Shown here: in pieces, positions 24,939-33,425 of the stretch
How the letters are laid out: each line of letters opens with the position of its first letter
Numbering within the stretch: the stretch's first letter is position 1
Assembly (NCBI RefSeq): GCF_004214935.1
Contig: NZ_SFCC01000013.1
Span: 124,001 to 188,000, forward strand
Length of the DNA stretch: 64,000 nucleotides
Direction of reading: 5' to 3'
DNA from: Amycolatopsis suaedae
GTDB taxonomy: Bacteria > Actinomycetota > Actinomycetes > Mycobacteriales > Pseudonocardiaceae
The notes under the pieces: generated by a model
Told to the model about the DNA's origin: nothing
What the model saw: the letters and a program-made list of their open reading frames with translations, nothing else
Database searches by the model: none
Translations under genes and position numbers: made by a program

Positions 24939-25328
24939 CTACTTCATGGCGGCGAGCTGGATCAGGTTGCCGCAGGTGTCGTCGAAGACGGCGGTGACGA
25001 CCGGCCCCAGGTCGGTCGCCTCCTGGGTGAACTCGACCCCCAGCGCCTTGAGCCGCTCGACCTCGGCGTGGACGTCGTCGACGGCGAACTGGGTGAACGG
25101 GATGCCGTCGTCGACCAGCGCCTTCTTGAACGGCCCCGCCGCCGGGTGCCCGTCCGGCTCCAGCAGCAGCTCGACGCCGTCCGGGTCGGCCGGGGACACG
25201 ACGGTCAGCCAGCGGGCACTGCCGGCGGGCTCGTCGGTCTTCTTGATGAAGCCCAGCTTCTCGGTGTAGAACGCCAGCGCCTTGGCCTGGTCGTCGACGA
25301 ACACGCTGGTGATGTTGACGCGGATCAC
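24939..25328 (-). CDS. VOC-superfamily protein, second copy
   Basis: 129 residues: IRVNITSVFVDDQAKALAFYTEKLGFIKKTD opens the fold and TAVFDDTCGNLIQLAAMK closes it. This shape is frequent in actinomycete proteins annotated as glyoxalase/bleomycin-resistance-like, without evidence for either activity here. GTG start overlaps the stop of the ArsR gene (GTGA), so it is co-translated with its likely regulator. Confidence 0.82.
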   Translation of the reverse strand: MIRVNITSVFVDDQAKALAFYTEKLGFIKKTDEPAGSARWLTVVSPADPDGVELLLEPDGHPAAGPFKKALVDDGIPFTQFAVDDVHAEVERLKALGVEFTQEATDLGPVVTAVFDDTCGNLIQLAAMK

Positions 25329-25624
25329 GGTTCGGGGTCCTCTCGGTTGACGGGCCAGCGCTCGACGATCGAACGCAACGGGCCGGTGTCGATGTGATGG
25401 AACTTGTACCGGCCCTGTCGCCGGGTGTGCACCAGACCGGCCTGCTCGAGCACCGCGAGGTGCTGCGAGATGGCCTGGCGTGAGGAAGCCAGGCCGTGCT
25501 TCATGGTGAGCCGGCCGCAGATCTCGAACAACGTCTGACCGTCCTTTTCGGTCAGTTCGTCGAGGATGGTTCGGCGGGTCGGATCACCGATGGCCTTGAA
25601 CAGGTCCGGTTCGGCGTTCACCAC
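25325..25624 (-). CDS. ArsR-family repressor
   Basis: 99 residues: a winged helix with FKAIGDPTRRTILDELTEKDGQTLFEICGRL and the recognition helix region SRQAISQHLAVLEQAGLVHTRRQGRYKFHHID. There are no paired cysteines typical of metal-sensing members, so another signal is likely. It precedes and overlaps the VOC gene that it presumably controls. The start is GTG 25624; a GTG at 25621 is equally possible. Confidence 0.88.
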   Translation of the reverse strand: MVNAEPDLFKAIGDPTRRTILDELTEKDGQTLFEICGRLTMKHGLASSRQAISQHLAVLEQAGLVHTRRQGRYKFHHIDTGPLRSIVERWPVNREDPEP

Positions 25625-25665
25625 CCCACCATAGGCAAGTCATCACTTGCATGTCAAACGGAGCC

Positions 25666-26772
25666 TCACCGGTAACGCGGGTTGGTGGCGTGCCATTCGA
25701 AGCCGCCACCCATCCACGCCCGCAGGCCACGCAGGAACCGGTGCAGCTCGGGGGCCGGCACTGCCTGCAGTTCCCGGTGTGCCGCCTGGAAGTCGCGGAC
25801 CAGGTCGTTGTGCAGGCCGACGGTGATCTCGGTGGCCTCCCGCACCGAACAGCCCCGGTCGGCCGCGATCTGCAGGACCATGTTGCACGGCGGTGACTCG
25901 TCGGCGAGGTCCTTGGTCACCGAGTGCAGGTCGTTCACCAGCACCGACGCGGTTCCCGCCTGGATGGCCGCGCTGCGCACCGGCGGCCCGTAGAACACGT
26001 TGGCCGTCAGCTCGTAACCGCCGAGGACGTCGATCAGCGTCATCGAGGTGTAGAAGCTGTCGTGCTGGCGGGCGGCGAGGTACTCCCACGCGGGCGGGCG
26101 GCGGTCGGTGTGCCGCCAGGCGGCGTAGGCCGTCCAGGACACGAACATCGCGAACGTCGAGTAGCAGACCCGCTGGACCTGCGCCGGGCTGGCGTACCCG
26201 GTCAGGTATTCGACGGCGGACCGCAACGCGACCAGCACCCGGTCGTTCCCCAGCGCCTCGTCCAGTCCGGGGGTGAACTCGCCCGCCGGCGGCACCGGGT
26301 CCATCGCCGCCATGGCCAGCGTCAGCTTCGCGGGCAGTTCCTCGGAGACCGCGCCCAGTGCGGTGTCGTCGGCCCAGAGGTCGTCCGCGGCCCACCAGGC
26401 CGCGTTGAGTTTCGCCGACACCAGCAGCCGGTCCACGTCGTCGCAGTCGGGGTGGGCCAGCGTCACCAGCCGCCCGAACCGGGTCTTGCGGACCTGGCCG
26501 GTCTCCTCCTCGGAGAACCCGCACTCGCCCATCCAGGCGGCCAGCCGGTCGTCGACCTCGGCGGCGAGGACGTCGTCGACGCGTTCGGTGACCGGGCAGT
26601 ACAGCGGCGGTGCGGATCCGTCGCCCCACGGCCGGTGCGCGTAGGCCGGATCCGCCTCGGCGACGGGGTCCTCCGGTTCCGGGTCCGCCGTCGCCAGCCG
26701 GCTCGCCAGGCGGGCGGCCGAGGTCCCGATGCCGGTCGGCCCCGGCAGGAAGGGCGGCAGTACGTCGGTCAT
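25666..26772 (-). CDS. 2-methylisoborneol synthase (class I terpene synthase)
   Basis: 368 residues with a Pro-rich N-terminal extension typical of this enzyme. The aspartate-rich metal motif is WWAADDLWADD (D130-D131, D135-D136), and the second metal motif is VNDLHSVTKDLADE (N280, S284, E292). It cyclises 2-methyl-GPP to the musty odorant 2-methylisoborneol. It starts three bases after the stop of the methyltransferase that makes its substrate, the known two-gene arrangement. I am confident of the assignment because of this pairing. Confidence 0.93.
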   Translation of the reverse strand: MTDVLPPFLPGPTGIGTSAARLASRLATADPEPEDPVAEADPAYAHRPWGDGSAPPLYCPVTERVDDVLAAEVDDRLAAWMGECGFSEEETGQVRKTRFGRLVTLAHPDCDDVDRLLVSAKLNAAWWAADDLWADDTALGAVSEELPAKLTLAMAAMDPVPPAGEFTPGLDEALGNDRVLVALRSAVEYLTGYASPAQVQRVCYSTFAMFVSWTAYAAWRHTDRRPPAWEYLAARQHDSFYTSMTLIDVLGGYELTANVFYGPPVRSAAIQAGTASVLVNDLHSVTKDLADESPPCNMVLQIAADRGCSVREATEITVGLHNDLVRDFQAAHRELQAVPAPELHRFLRGLRAWMGGGFEWHATNPRYR

Positions 26773-26775
26773 CGG

Positions 26776-27636
26776 TCAGACCCTGTCGGCGGCGATGAGC
26801 AGGTAGTGGAAGCTGCCTTCCCGGTACGCGGTGAGGAACGGCTCCTCGATCCCGGTCGCCACCGGCGATTTCGCCCGCAGCTCCCAGTACGGGATGGTCT
26901 GCGCGGTCAGGTCGACGACGCTGATCGGGACGAGGCTGTTGGCCGTCATGGCCCGGAAGTACTCGCTGCGCGGATGGATGTTGCAGGTGTAGTGCTGGTC
27001 GATCTGGCTGACCGCCTTGGACCGGCCACCGGTCACGTCGTTGTAGCACCCGGTGATGCAGACGTAGCGTCCACCGAACGCCAGCTGCCGCGCGTGCTCG
27101 GCGAACAGTTCGGACAGGTCGACGTACATCGTGCTCTCGTTGTTCCAGATCCCGCGCATGCTGCCGGTCTCGAAGCCGGTGTCGAGCATGTTGCGGAAGT
27201 GGTAACGCACCTTGCCGGCGACCCCGCGCGCGGCCGCCTGCCCGTTGGCGAACTCGACCTGCTGTTCGGAGATCGACACCCCGTCGACCCGGCACCCGAA
27301 CCGCAGATGGGCCATGATGCTGCTGCCGCCCCGACCGCATCCGGCGTCCAGCAGGCGGTCGCCGGGCCGGACGTCGCCGAGGTGGTCGAGCAGGACCTCG
27401 GCCTGGACCGTCTCCAGGCGGTGCATCTCGGCGATGATCCGTTCGTCCCGGGTGGCCTCGTCACCGTCCAGTACGGACCAGTCGACCTCACCGATGCCGT
27501 AGTGATGGTGGTAGAGACCGTCCACATCGCCCAGACGCAGGTTGACCGGATCCTTCTCCTTGTTCCAGTAGGCCGCCACCGCTCGCTGGTAGTCGCTGCG
27601 CAACACATTGCCGGGATTGGAACGGGTCATGGTCAC
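26776..27636 (-). CDS. Geranyl diphosphate 2-C-methyltransferase
   Basis: 286 residues from GTG 27636 (AAGGA nine bases upstream; ATG 27630 is an alternative). The family hallmark LRLGDVDGLYHHHYGIG is near residue 40. The SAM motif DAGCGRGGS follows, then the WNNESTMYVDL active-site segment and YWELRA near the end. It methylates C2 of geranyl diphosphate. It resembles the Streptomyces coelicolor enzyme (SCO7701) as I recall it. The frequently linked cyclic-nucleotide-binding gene is not upstream here. Confidence 0.93.
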   Translation of the reverse strand: MTMTRSNPGNVLRSDYQRAVAAYWNKEKDPVNLRLGDVDGLYHHHYGIGEVDWSVLDGDEATRDERIIAEMHRLETVQAEVLLDHLGDVRPGDRLLDAGCGRGGSSIMAHLRFGCRVDGVSISEQQVEFANGQAAARGVAGKVRYHFRNMLDTGFETGSMRGIWNNESTMYVDLSELFAEHARQLAFGGRYVCITGCYNDVTGGRSKAVSQIDQHYTCNIHPRSEYFRAMTANSLVPISVVDLTAQTIPYWELRAKSPVATGIEEPFLTAYREGSFHYLLIAADRV

Positions 27637-28041
27637 GTGGATTAGTCCTTCCCTGCTGTCCGCTGTCGTTCCCCGGGCCACTATGCGCGACACCAACCGC
27701 CGGACAACACCCGTCGTTCCGAGGACAACTCGAAAGGCGACAACGGTGCCGGAAATGCACTACCTGCAAGGCATTCCGTTGGGCCAACACGGTGAAAGCC
27801 ACGTCCGGCAGGCTGACCACACCGCCGCCGGAAATGGAAAGAAAATGACCATGGAATTCGCCAGGCACAATTTCCGGAACAACAGAAGGGCTCACATCAT
27901 AACGGCACCGAAGGTGTGAGGATTAGTCCATTCCCGACTCCCCCGTTCGGCCGTGCGGCATCACGGCGGGTCGCCCGCGTCCACCCTGTCGGGGAAATCC
28001 CGGATCCGCCGGATGGCGATCGCGGCTACCGTCCGGACCCC
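27637..28041. other. Gene-free 405-bp divergent region
   Basis: It separates the methylisoborneol operon from the PAP2 gene. It contains an imperfect dyad, GGAAATGC (27751-27758) with GCATTCC (27771-27777), and a lower-GC tract 27830-27920. A possible -10 TACCGT at 28027-28032 precedes PAP2. No believable open frame is seen. Confidence 0.5.
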
Positions 28042-28695
28042 ATGAGACGCTCCTTGATCCTGGCCGCCGCAAGCGCCTGCGCCCTGTCCTTCGTCGCGCT
28101 CGGTGTCGTCGTGCCCCACCGGCTGCCCCTGGTCGACCGGTGGGCTCTGGACAACGCGGTCGCCGAGGCGGGCAGCGCACTGGAGGGCACCGCCACCGTC
28201 GTGAGCACGGTGGCGGTGCTGTGCGGCTTCGCCGTACTGGTGGCGACGGCGGCGCGGGCAGCGTGGCGCAGGCCGCTGCGCCTGCTGTGGTGCGGCGCAC
28301 TGCTGGTGGCCTGCGCGGTGCCACTGACGTTGCAGAACGTGTTCGGCCGGCCGGGGCCGCCGGGTCAGCCGGACTCGTTCAGCTACCCGAGCGGGCACGC
28401 CACCGTCGCCGGCGCCGTCGCGGCCACCGCCGTGGTCGTCGCGACCGCCTGGCTGCCGACGTGGTTCCGGCCGGTACTGGCCACGCAGACGCTGGCGGTC
28501 CTGCTGACGATGGCCAGCCGGGTCCTGCTGACCGAGCACTACGTCACCGACGTGATCGGCGCGGTCCTGGGCGTCGCCGCCGTCGCACTGTTCACCAAGA
28601 TATTCCTTGACACGAATATTCTGAGTAGTGAATACTTCGGGTCATGGACCAGATCGCAGCGGCGCTCGGCGACGGAGCCCGGTGGCACCTCGTAG
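28042..28695 (+). CDS. PAP2-family membrane phosphatase
   Basis: 217 residues from ATG 28042. Five to six hydrophobic helices. The three PAP2 phosphatase motifs are present in order: FGRPGPPGQPD, SYPSGHAT and SRVLLTEHYVTDV, with the catalytic histidines in SGH and EHYVTD. Members dephosphorylate lipid phosphates such as undecaprenyl pyrophosphate or phosphatidate at the membrane. Its last 52 bp overlap the start of the next gene in another frame. Confidence 0.85.
   Translation: MRRSLILAAASACALSFVALGVVVPHRLPLVDRWALDNAVAEAGSALEGTATVVSTVAVLCGFAVLVATAARAAWRRPLRLLWCGALLVACAVPLTLQNVFGRPGPPGQPDSFSYPSGHATVAGAVAATAVVVATAWLPTWFRPVLATQTLAVLLTMASRVLLTEHYVTDVIGAVLGVAAVALFTKIFLDTNILSSEYFGSWTRSQRRSATEPGGTS
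28607..28635 (+). promoter_or_regulatory. Promoter and dyad of the ArsR-SRPBCC gene
   Basis: TTGACA (28607-28612) and GAATAC (28630-28635) are 17 bp apart, a strong vegetative promoter within the end of the PAP2 gene. The ATG follows eight bases after the -10, so the message is leaderless. The spacer and -10 form a dyad (CGAATATTC ... GAATACTTCG, 28613-28639), a likely site for autoregulation. Confidence 0.6.
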
Positions 28696-29450
28696 AGCTG
28701 CTCGCCGAGCGGCCCCGGTCCGTCGGTGAGCTGGCGGAACTGACGGGGTTGCGTCAGCCGCAGACCACCAAGCACCTGCAGACGCTGGCCCGCGCGGGCC
28801 TGGTCACGGTCACCCCGCTCGGGCAGCGTCGCGTCTACGCCGTCGAGGCCGGGCCGCTGACGGCGCTGGCGCGGCGGCTGCGGACGCTGGCCGAGACCGC
28901 CGAGGCGCACGCCGGCGAGCGGGACGTCATCGCGCGTTACCAGGCGGCCATCGAGGCGGAGTCCGCGATCGCCGACCGGGATCGCTGGGCCGACGGCCGG
29001 GCCTTCTCGTTCGAGCGCCTGCTGCCCGCGTCCCGGGATGTCGTCTGGCGGCACTGGACGGAACCGGACCTGCTGGCTTCCTGGTGGGCGCCGCCGTCGC
29101 TGACGGTCACCGAGTGCGTCATCGAGCCGAAGCCGGGCGGGCGCGCGGTTCTCGACTACCGCGACGCGGAGGGCCGCTACCGGTCGGCCGGCCGGGTCCA
29201 CGCCGCGAAGCGGCCGGGGCATCTCGCGTTCGACCTCTCGGTCGACGACGCCGCGGGCGGGATCTCGTTCACCGGTCACTACGACCTCAGCCTCGACGTG
29301 GTCCCGGAGGGGACCCGGCTGCGGCTGGGGTTACGCATCACCGGCACCACCGTCGAGGCCGTCCCCTACATCGCCGGGATCGAGACCGGCTGGGGGCAGG
29401 TACTCGACAACCTCACCGCTGTCCTCACCACGGAAAGGAAACGATCATGA
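28644..29450 (+). CDS. ArsR winged helix fused to SRPBCC/AHSA1 domain
   Basis: 268 residues. Residues 1-~75 form a winged helix (MDQIAAALGDGARWHLVELLAERPRSVGELAELTGLRQPQTTKHLQTLARAGLV). Residues ~115-265 form an AHSA1-like START fold (FSFERLLPASRDVVWRHWTEPDLLASWWAPPSLTVTECVIEPKPGG to GWGQVLDNLTAVL). Such fusions sense a hydrophobic ligand with the START domain. It overlaps the next gene (ATGA). The same two modules occur as separate genes at 31936-32738. Confidence 0.87.
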   Translation: MDQIAAALGDGARWHLVELLAERPRSVGELAELTGLRQPQTTKHLQTLARAGLVTVTPLGQRRVYAVEAGPLTALARRLRTLAETAEAHAGERDVIARYQAAIEAESAIADRDRWADGRAFSFERLLPASRDVVWRHWTEPDLLASWWAPPSLTVTECVIEPKPGGRAVLDYRDAEGRYRSAGRVHAAKRPGHLAFDLSVDDAAGGISFTGHYDLSLDVVPEGTRLRLGLRITGTTVEAVPYIAGIETGWGQVLDNLTAVLTTERKRS

Positions 29451-30046
29451 CGAACACGGGTGGCCGCCGGGTGCGCGCCAACATGAGCCTCACTCTGGAC
29501 GGGCGCTACAGCGGCCCCGGCGGGCCCGGCGACCTCGGCGCGATCGTCGCGTACGCGGCCACCGACGTCGCCCGCGACCACATGGCCCGCATGTGGGAGG
29601 GGGCGACGACGGCCCTGCTCGGCCGCCTCAACGCCGAGGGATTCCTGGGCTTCTGGCCGTCGGTCGCGGCCGACGAGAACGCTGATCCCCGTGACCGCGG
29701 CTACGCCAAGTGGCTGACCGACGTGGAGAAGGTGGTCCTGTCGAGGACGCTGACCGAGGCGCCGTGGGAGCGCACCCGCGTCGTCGACGCCCCGGCCGCG
29801 GACGTCGTCGCCGAGCTGAAGGCGTCCGGCGAGGGCGACATCCTGGTCAACAACAGCGCCAGCGTCATCCGGGCACTGCTGGAGGCCGACCTGCTCGACC
29901 GGCTGTACCTGATGATCTGCCCGGAGATCGCGGGCGGCGGCAAGCGTTTGCTGGACGACGGCCTGCCTGCGTCGAAGTGGGAACTCAGCCGCCTCGACAC
30001 CGGTGACCTCGGCGAGATCGCCATGATCTACGACCGCAAGCGCTGA
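29447..30046 (+). CDS. DHFR-fold (RibD C-terminal-like) reductase
   Basis: 199 residues. MTNTGGRRVRANMSLTLDGRYSGPGG opens a dihydrofolate-reductase-like fold, continuing with MWEGATTALLGRLNAEGF, KVVLSRTL and LVNNSASVIRALLEADLLDRLYLMICPEIAGGGKRLLDDG, the NADPH-binding end typical of RibD-C/YwjB proteins. Physiological substrate unknown. Translation is coupled to the fusion regulator. Confidence 0.83.
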   Translation: MTNTGGRRVRANMSLTLDGRYSGPGGPGDLGAIVAYAATDVARDHMARMWEGATTALLGRLNAEGFLGFWPSVAADENADPRDRGYAKWLTDVEKVVLSRTLTEAPWERTRVVDAPAADVVAELKASGEGDILVNNSASVIRALLEADLLDRLYLMICPEIAGGGKRLLDDGLPASKWELSRLDTGDLGEIAMIYDRKR

Positions 30047-30050
30047 CCTG

Positions 30051-31274
30051 TCACCTCTCCCGCGTGACCGCCAGCGCGGTGACGGCGGTGGCCAGCAGGC
30101 CGCCGGCGCCCGCGATGATCAGGGTGGTCCCCGGGGAGGTGAGGTCGAGCAGCAGCCCACCGGCCAGATAGGACAGTGCCGCGGCGGCACCGAGCGCGCC
30201 GTAGAGGTTTCCGAACACCCGGCCGAGCATCGTGGGCGGCACCAGGCGTTGCAGCAGTGTGTTGGCGCCGACGTCGAGTGCGGCGATCCCGATGCCACGG
30301 ATGGTCTGCAGGACGAACGCGGCCAGCACTGCCCAGGCCAGTCCGCTGAGCAGGTTGCCCGCGCTGCTCACGGCGAGCCCGGCCAGGAACAGCACCGTCA
30401 TCGACAGCCGGGACGCCCGCCCGGCCAGGACCAGATAGCCGGCCAGCAGCCCGACGCCCACCCCGGCCAGCAGCAGGCTCACCGCCGAGTCGTCCCCGCC
30501 GAGGGTGTCCTTGGCGAGGAAGACCAGCGCGACGTCGTCGACGCCGTTGAAGGCGACGACGGCACAGAAGCCGACGGCGATGGCACGCACGGCCGGAACC
30601 GAGAGGATGTAGCCGATGCCGGCCCTGGCGTCGCCGAGGAACGACCCGCGCGCCTCCTCGTCCGGCGCGGCCGGCGGCAGCTTCGGCAGCCTGGCCAGCA
30701 GCAGCGCGGACAGCACGAAGGTCGCCGCGTCGATCAGCAGCACGCCCCGCACGCCCAGCAATGGGAACAGCGCGGCGGCCACCAGCGGACCGAGTGCCTC
30801 GCCGCCGTTGGTGCCGAAGCCGAGCGAGGAGTTCGCGGTCTCCAGGTCGCGGTCGCGCACGAGTGCGGGCACGGCCGCCCGGGAGGCGGGCTGGAACACC
30901 TGACCGGCCAGTGCCCGGAACGCGACCAGGACCAGCAGCAGGGGCAGCGGCGGCATGGTCAGCGCGATCACCGCGACCAGTGCGGCCTGCACGAGTTCGC
31001 AGGCGACCATGACCCGTTTGAGGTCGAAGCGGTCGCTGATCGTGCCGGTCAGCGGGCTCAGCAGGGACGGCGCGAAGTCGCCCACCAGCAACAGCACGGC
31101 GACGGCGACCGCCTGGCCGGTGTTGTCTGCGACGTGGAGCATGAGCGCCACCAGGCTCATCGAGTCGCCGAGGAAGGAGATGGCGCGCGCGGACCACAGG
31201 GCGGCGAACGGGCGGTTGCGGCGCAGCAGCCGGACCGCGCCGGAGCGCTCCCCCTCCGGCTGACCGTCCGGCAT
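30051..31274 (-). CDS. EntS-like MFS transporter
   Basis: 407 residues, about 12 hydrophobic helices. The start RRNRPFAALWSARAISFLGDSMSLVALMLHV and the loop LTGTISDRFDLKRVMVACELVQAALVAVIAL are characteristic of the EntS/MFS_3 group of exporters. GGGGGAG precedes the ATG. It ends four bases from the convergent reductase gene and begins 32 bp after the stop of the next minus-strand gene, so it may be last in the ArsR/SRPBCC/reductase unit. Confidence 0.85.
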   Translation of the reverse strand: MPDGQPEGERSGAVRLLRRNRPFAALWSARAISFLGDSMSLVALMLHVADNTGQAVAVAVLLLVGDFAPSLLSPLTGTISDRFDLKRVMVACELVQAALVAVIALTMPPLPLLLVLVAFRALAGQVFQPASRAAVPALVRDRDLETANSSLGFGTNGGEALGPLVAAALFPLLGVRGVLLIDAATFVLSALLLARLPKLPPAAPDEEARGSFLGDARAGIGYILSVPAVRAIAVGFCAVVAFNGVDDVALVFLAKDTLGGDDSAVSLLLAGVGVGLLAGYLVLAGRASRLSMTVLFLAGLAVSSAGNLLSGLAWAVLAAFVLQTIRGIGIAALDVGANTLLQRLVPPTMLGRVFGNLYGALGAAAALSYLAGGLLLDLTSPGTTLIIAGAGGLLATAVTALAVTRER

Positions 31275-31306
31275 CCCCGGCTCCCCCCTGTGCGACCGGG
31301 GTCAGC

Positions 31307-31939
31307 CTAGCCTCCGACCAGCCCGGTGACGCCGTCGTAGTCGGCGGTCGGCGCGGCACCGGCGGTCTCGTACTCCAGCAACAGCAGGCCGCTGCCGGTC
31401 GCCTCGTGCCGGACCAGCCGCAGGCCGGCCGCCTCGGCGGGCTGGGTGAGCAGGCGCCGTCCGGACCCGAGCACGACCGGCGCCACGACCAGCCGCAGCG
31501 CGTCGACGACGCCCGCCGACAGCAGCGCGCCCGCGAGCCGGGCGCTGCCGTGGACCTGCAGCTCCCGGCCCGGCTTGGCCTTCAGGTCGCGCACCGCCCC
31601 GGCGGCGTCGCCGCGGAGCACGGTCGCCGGCTGCCACTGGCCGGTTTCCAGGGTGTTCGACACGACGTACTTCGGCAGCGAGTTCATCCGCCCGGTGTAC
31701 GGGTCGTCCGGGTCGGTGATCGCCGGCCAGTCGCGGGCGAACGCCGTGTATGTGCGCCGGCCGAGCAGCAGGCCGTCGGCGAGGCCGAGCCACTGCGACG
31801 TCCGCCGCACGAACAGCTCGTCCATGTGCGGCACCAGCCAGCCGCCCCGGTCGAAGCCGTCACTGGTGTCCTCTGTGGACGAACCCGGCCCCTGGCTCAC
31901 GCCGTCGAGGGTGACGAACTGCATGACGACGAGCCTCAT
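31307..31939 (-). CDS. DHFR-fold reductase, second cassette
   Basis: 210 residues from ATG 31939, overlapping the SRPBCC gene (ATGA). MRLVVMQFVTLDGVSQGPGSSTED, then GLLLGRRTYTAFARDWP, KYVVSNTL and LQVHGSARLAGALLSAGVVDALRLVVAPVVLGSGRRLL form the standard RibD-C/DHFR-like NADPH fold with complete landmarks. Its substrate is unknown. It is third in an ArsR, SRPBCC, reductase operon. Confidence 0.88.
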   Translation of the reverse strand: MRLVVMQFVTLDGVSQGPGSSTEDTSDGFDRGGWLVPHMDELFVRRTSQWLGLADGLLLGRRTYTAFARDWPAITDPDDPYTGRMNSLPKYVVSNTLETGQWQPATVLRGDAAGAVRDLKAKPGRELQVHGSARLAGALLSAGVVDALRLVVAPVVLGSGRRLLTQPAEAAGLRLVRHEATGSGLLLLEYETAGAAPTADYDGVTGLVGG

Positions 31940-32406
31940 CGGCGGCTCTCCACCAGGGCGGCGAGCTGGCCGGTGACGGTGCCCCAGCCGTCGGCGAAGC
32001 CGAGTTCGGCATGGCGGTCGCGAGCGGCGGGGTCGCCGTGGCGGACGGTGACCCGGTAGTCGGTGCCGTCGGCGTGATCGAGCATGACGATCTCGGCGGT
32101 GAGCGGGACCGGCGCGGGATTCGCCGGGCGCCAGCCGCTGTCGACGGCGTTGGTGAACACGATCCGTTCGTACTCGTCCACCACCAGGAAGCAGGCGTCC
32201 ATGTGCGGGACGAACGCCTCGCCGTCGTCGCTCATCGTCGTGACGAGCCCGCCGCCTGGCCGGACCTCCAGCCGCTCGACGCGGCACCGGGACGGTTCGG
32301 GCAGCCACCACCGCGCGAGGTTGGCCGGGTCGGTCCAGGCTTCCCAGACGAGTTTGCGGGGTGCCCGGATGATCCGGTCGATGCCGAGGTCGAGGTCGGG
32401 GTTCAC
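31936..32406 (-). CDS. SRPBCC/AHSA1-type protein
   Basis: 156 residues from GTG 32406, overlapping the ArsR stop by four bases. The fold is clear: LGIDRIIRAPRKLVWEAWTDPANLARWWLPEP at the start and DRHAELGFADGWGTVTGQLAALVESRR at the end. Such START-like proteins bind small hydrophobic molecules. It corresponds to the fused domain of the 28644 gene. Confidence 0.87.
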   Translation of the reverse strand: MNPDLDLGIDRIIRAPRKLVWEAWTDPANLARWWLPEPSRCRVERLEVRPGGGLVTTMSDDGEAFVPHMDACFLVVDEYERIVFTNAVDSGWRPANPAPVPLTAEIVMLDHADGTDYRVTVRHGDPAARDRHAELGFADGWGTVTGQLAALVESRR

Positions 32407-32738
32407 GGGTTCTCCTCCGTTGTGGTGACGAACCGCTCCAGGCGGTCGGTGCGGTCGGTCCAGATGCGCCGTTGCTCCGCGAGCCAGTCCTCGACGAGCG
32501 CGAACCGCTCGCGGTTGAGCTCGCAGGTGCGGACCCGTCCGGACTTGGCCGTGCGGATCAGGCCGTTCGACTCGAGCATCCGCACGTGCTTCATGAACGA
32601 CGGCAACGTCATGGGCGCCTCACTGGCGAGGTCGCCGACGCTGGCAGGCCCGCGACCCAGCCTGCGGACCACCGCGCGCCTCGTCGGGTCGGCGAGCGCG
32701 ATGAACACGCCGTCGAGAACAGCCGAATACTGAGCCAT
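32403..32738 (-). CDS. ArsR-family repressor of the SRPBCC/reductase operon
   Basis: 111 residues from ATG 32738. The winged helix reads LDGVFIALADPTRRAVVRRLGRGPASVGDLASEAPMTLPSFMKHVRMLESNGLIRTAKSGRVRTCELN, the MTLPSFMKH pattern typical of ArsR regulators paired with SRPBCC proteins. The C-terminal helix (LVEDWLAEQRRIWTDRTDRLERF) is the dimer helix. It leads the operon and has a perfect palindrome 25 bp upstream. Confidence 0.88.
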   Translation of the reverse strand: MAQYSAVLDGVFIALADPTRRAVVRRLGRGPASVGDLASEAPMTLPSFMKHVRMLESNGLIRTAKSGRVRTCELNRERFALVEDWLAEQRRIWTDRTDRLERFVTTTEENP

Positions 32739-32741
32739 GTG

Positions 32742-32786
32742 GCTAAGTATTACCCTGGCCCAACACTTAGCGCAAGGGCTAAGTGT
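32742..32786. promoter_or_regulatory. Operator of the ArsR operon
   Basis: ACACTTAGC (32763-32771) and GCTAAGTGT (32778-32786) form a perfect 9-bp inverted repeat with a six-base spacer. A third half-site, GCTAAGTA, lies at 32742-32749. It is a strong candidate for autoregulation. Confidence 0.6.
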
Positions 32787-32824
32787 CGAGTGCCGTGAAG
32801 GTGGCAAGGTCCCGGTGCTGTGCG

Positions 32825-32875
32825 CCCCCAATGTGGCATTGGGGGAGTTCAAGTTCCCCAATGCCACATTGGGGG
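32825..32875. repeat. Two CCCCAATG-tgg-CATTGGGG hairpins, opposite orientation
   Basis: Unit 1 (32825-32845) has loop TGG and unit 2 (32856-32875) has loop CCA, so they are inverted relative to one another, 31 bp apart. They belong to the same hairpin family as 17651-17760. Confidence 0.8.
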
Positions 32876-33232
32876 AGTTTGCTGGGTCTCTTTCGTGGTG
32901 ACGGCTGGGTCTGTTGGGCCGGGTGTGACCGGTGAGGCCGCGACGCCGGGGCGTGGAGTTCGTGAAGGCCACCTTCATCACATGAGACGACAGAAACTCG
33001 GCCTCCACCCGGAGACCGGGCGATCCGCCCACGTGTCCGCGGCAAGCATGCCGTGAAGGGGCTCCGGAGCACGTCATTCGCGTTCCGGAAGGCGGCACTC
33101 GCGTTCCGGCCCGGCAGGCAGCGCGAGCGGCTCGTTCGGCCACGCGAAGACGGATTCGTCCCTGGACCGGCGCGCCAGGCGGTGGGACCAGGCAGGCGGG
33201 AACGTACAACTCGCGCGTCAGGACGTACGACT

Positions 33233-33412
33233 CGCGGGTCGGGAACGGAGGACTCGCGCGAACGGGCCGTTCACACGTCCGACCGGCGCCGGGTGAGAAC
33301 CCGGTCCACACCGTGAGTTCTGCGCTCACGCACGCGAGTTCTGCGTTCCGGCACGCGAGTTCTACGCTCGGGACCACCCACCTTGCCCTGCCCCACCCCG
33401 GACGTTGCCGGG
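33233..33412. repeat. Dispersed intergenic repeat, copy B
   Basis: Counterpart of copy A at 10005-10172, same orientation in the window, including GACTCGCGCGAACGGGCCGT, GTGAGTTCTGCGCTCACGCA and GGACCACCCACCT. Copy B has an extra GCACGCGAGTTCTACGCTC unit. Next to it lies a partial GGGGCCCTCACGGCA motif (33409-33423 area), half of the 9915 hairpin family. Confidence 0.75.
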
Positions 33413-33425
33413 GCCCTCACGGCAG

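Larger units (their letters stand above)
32739..33425. other. 687-bp gene-free region with repeats
   Basis: It holds the ArsR operator, the two hairpins and repeat copy B. Open frames crossing it (for example a long minus frame to 33377) run through palindromes and repeat units and have no ribosome site. I believe no gene here. Confidence 0.65.

Noticed and set aside
24492-25328. Bleomycin-resistance proteins
   Set aside because: The two proteins show the VOC fold only; nothing indicates drug binding.
32403-33377. A 324-residue protein extending the ArsR gene upstream
   Set aside because: The extension is made of repeat and operator sequence; ATG 32738 gives a normal ArsR length.
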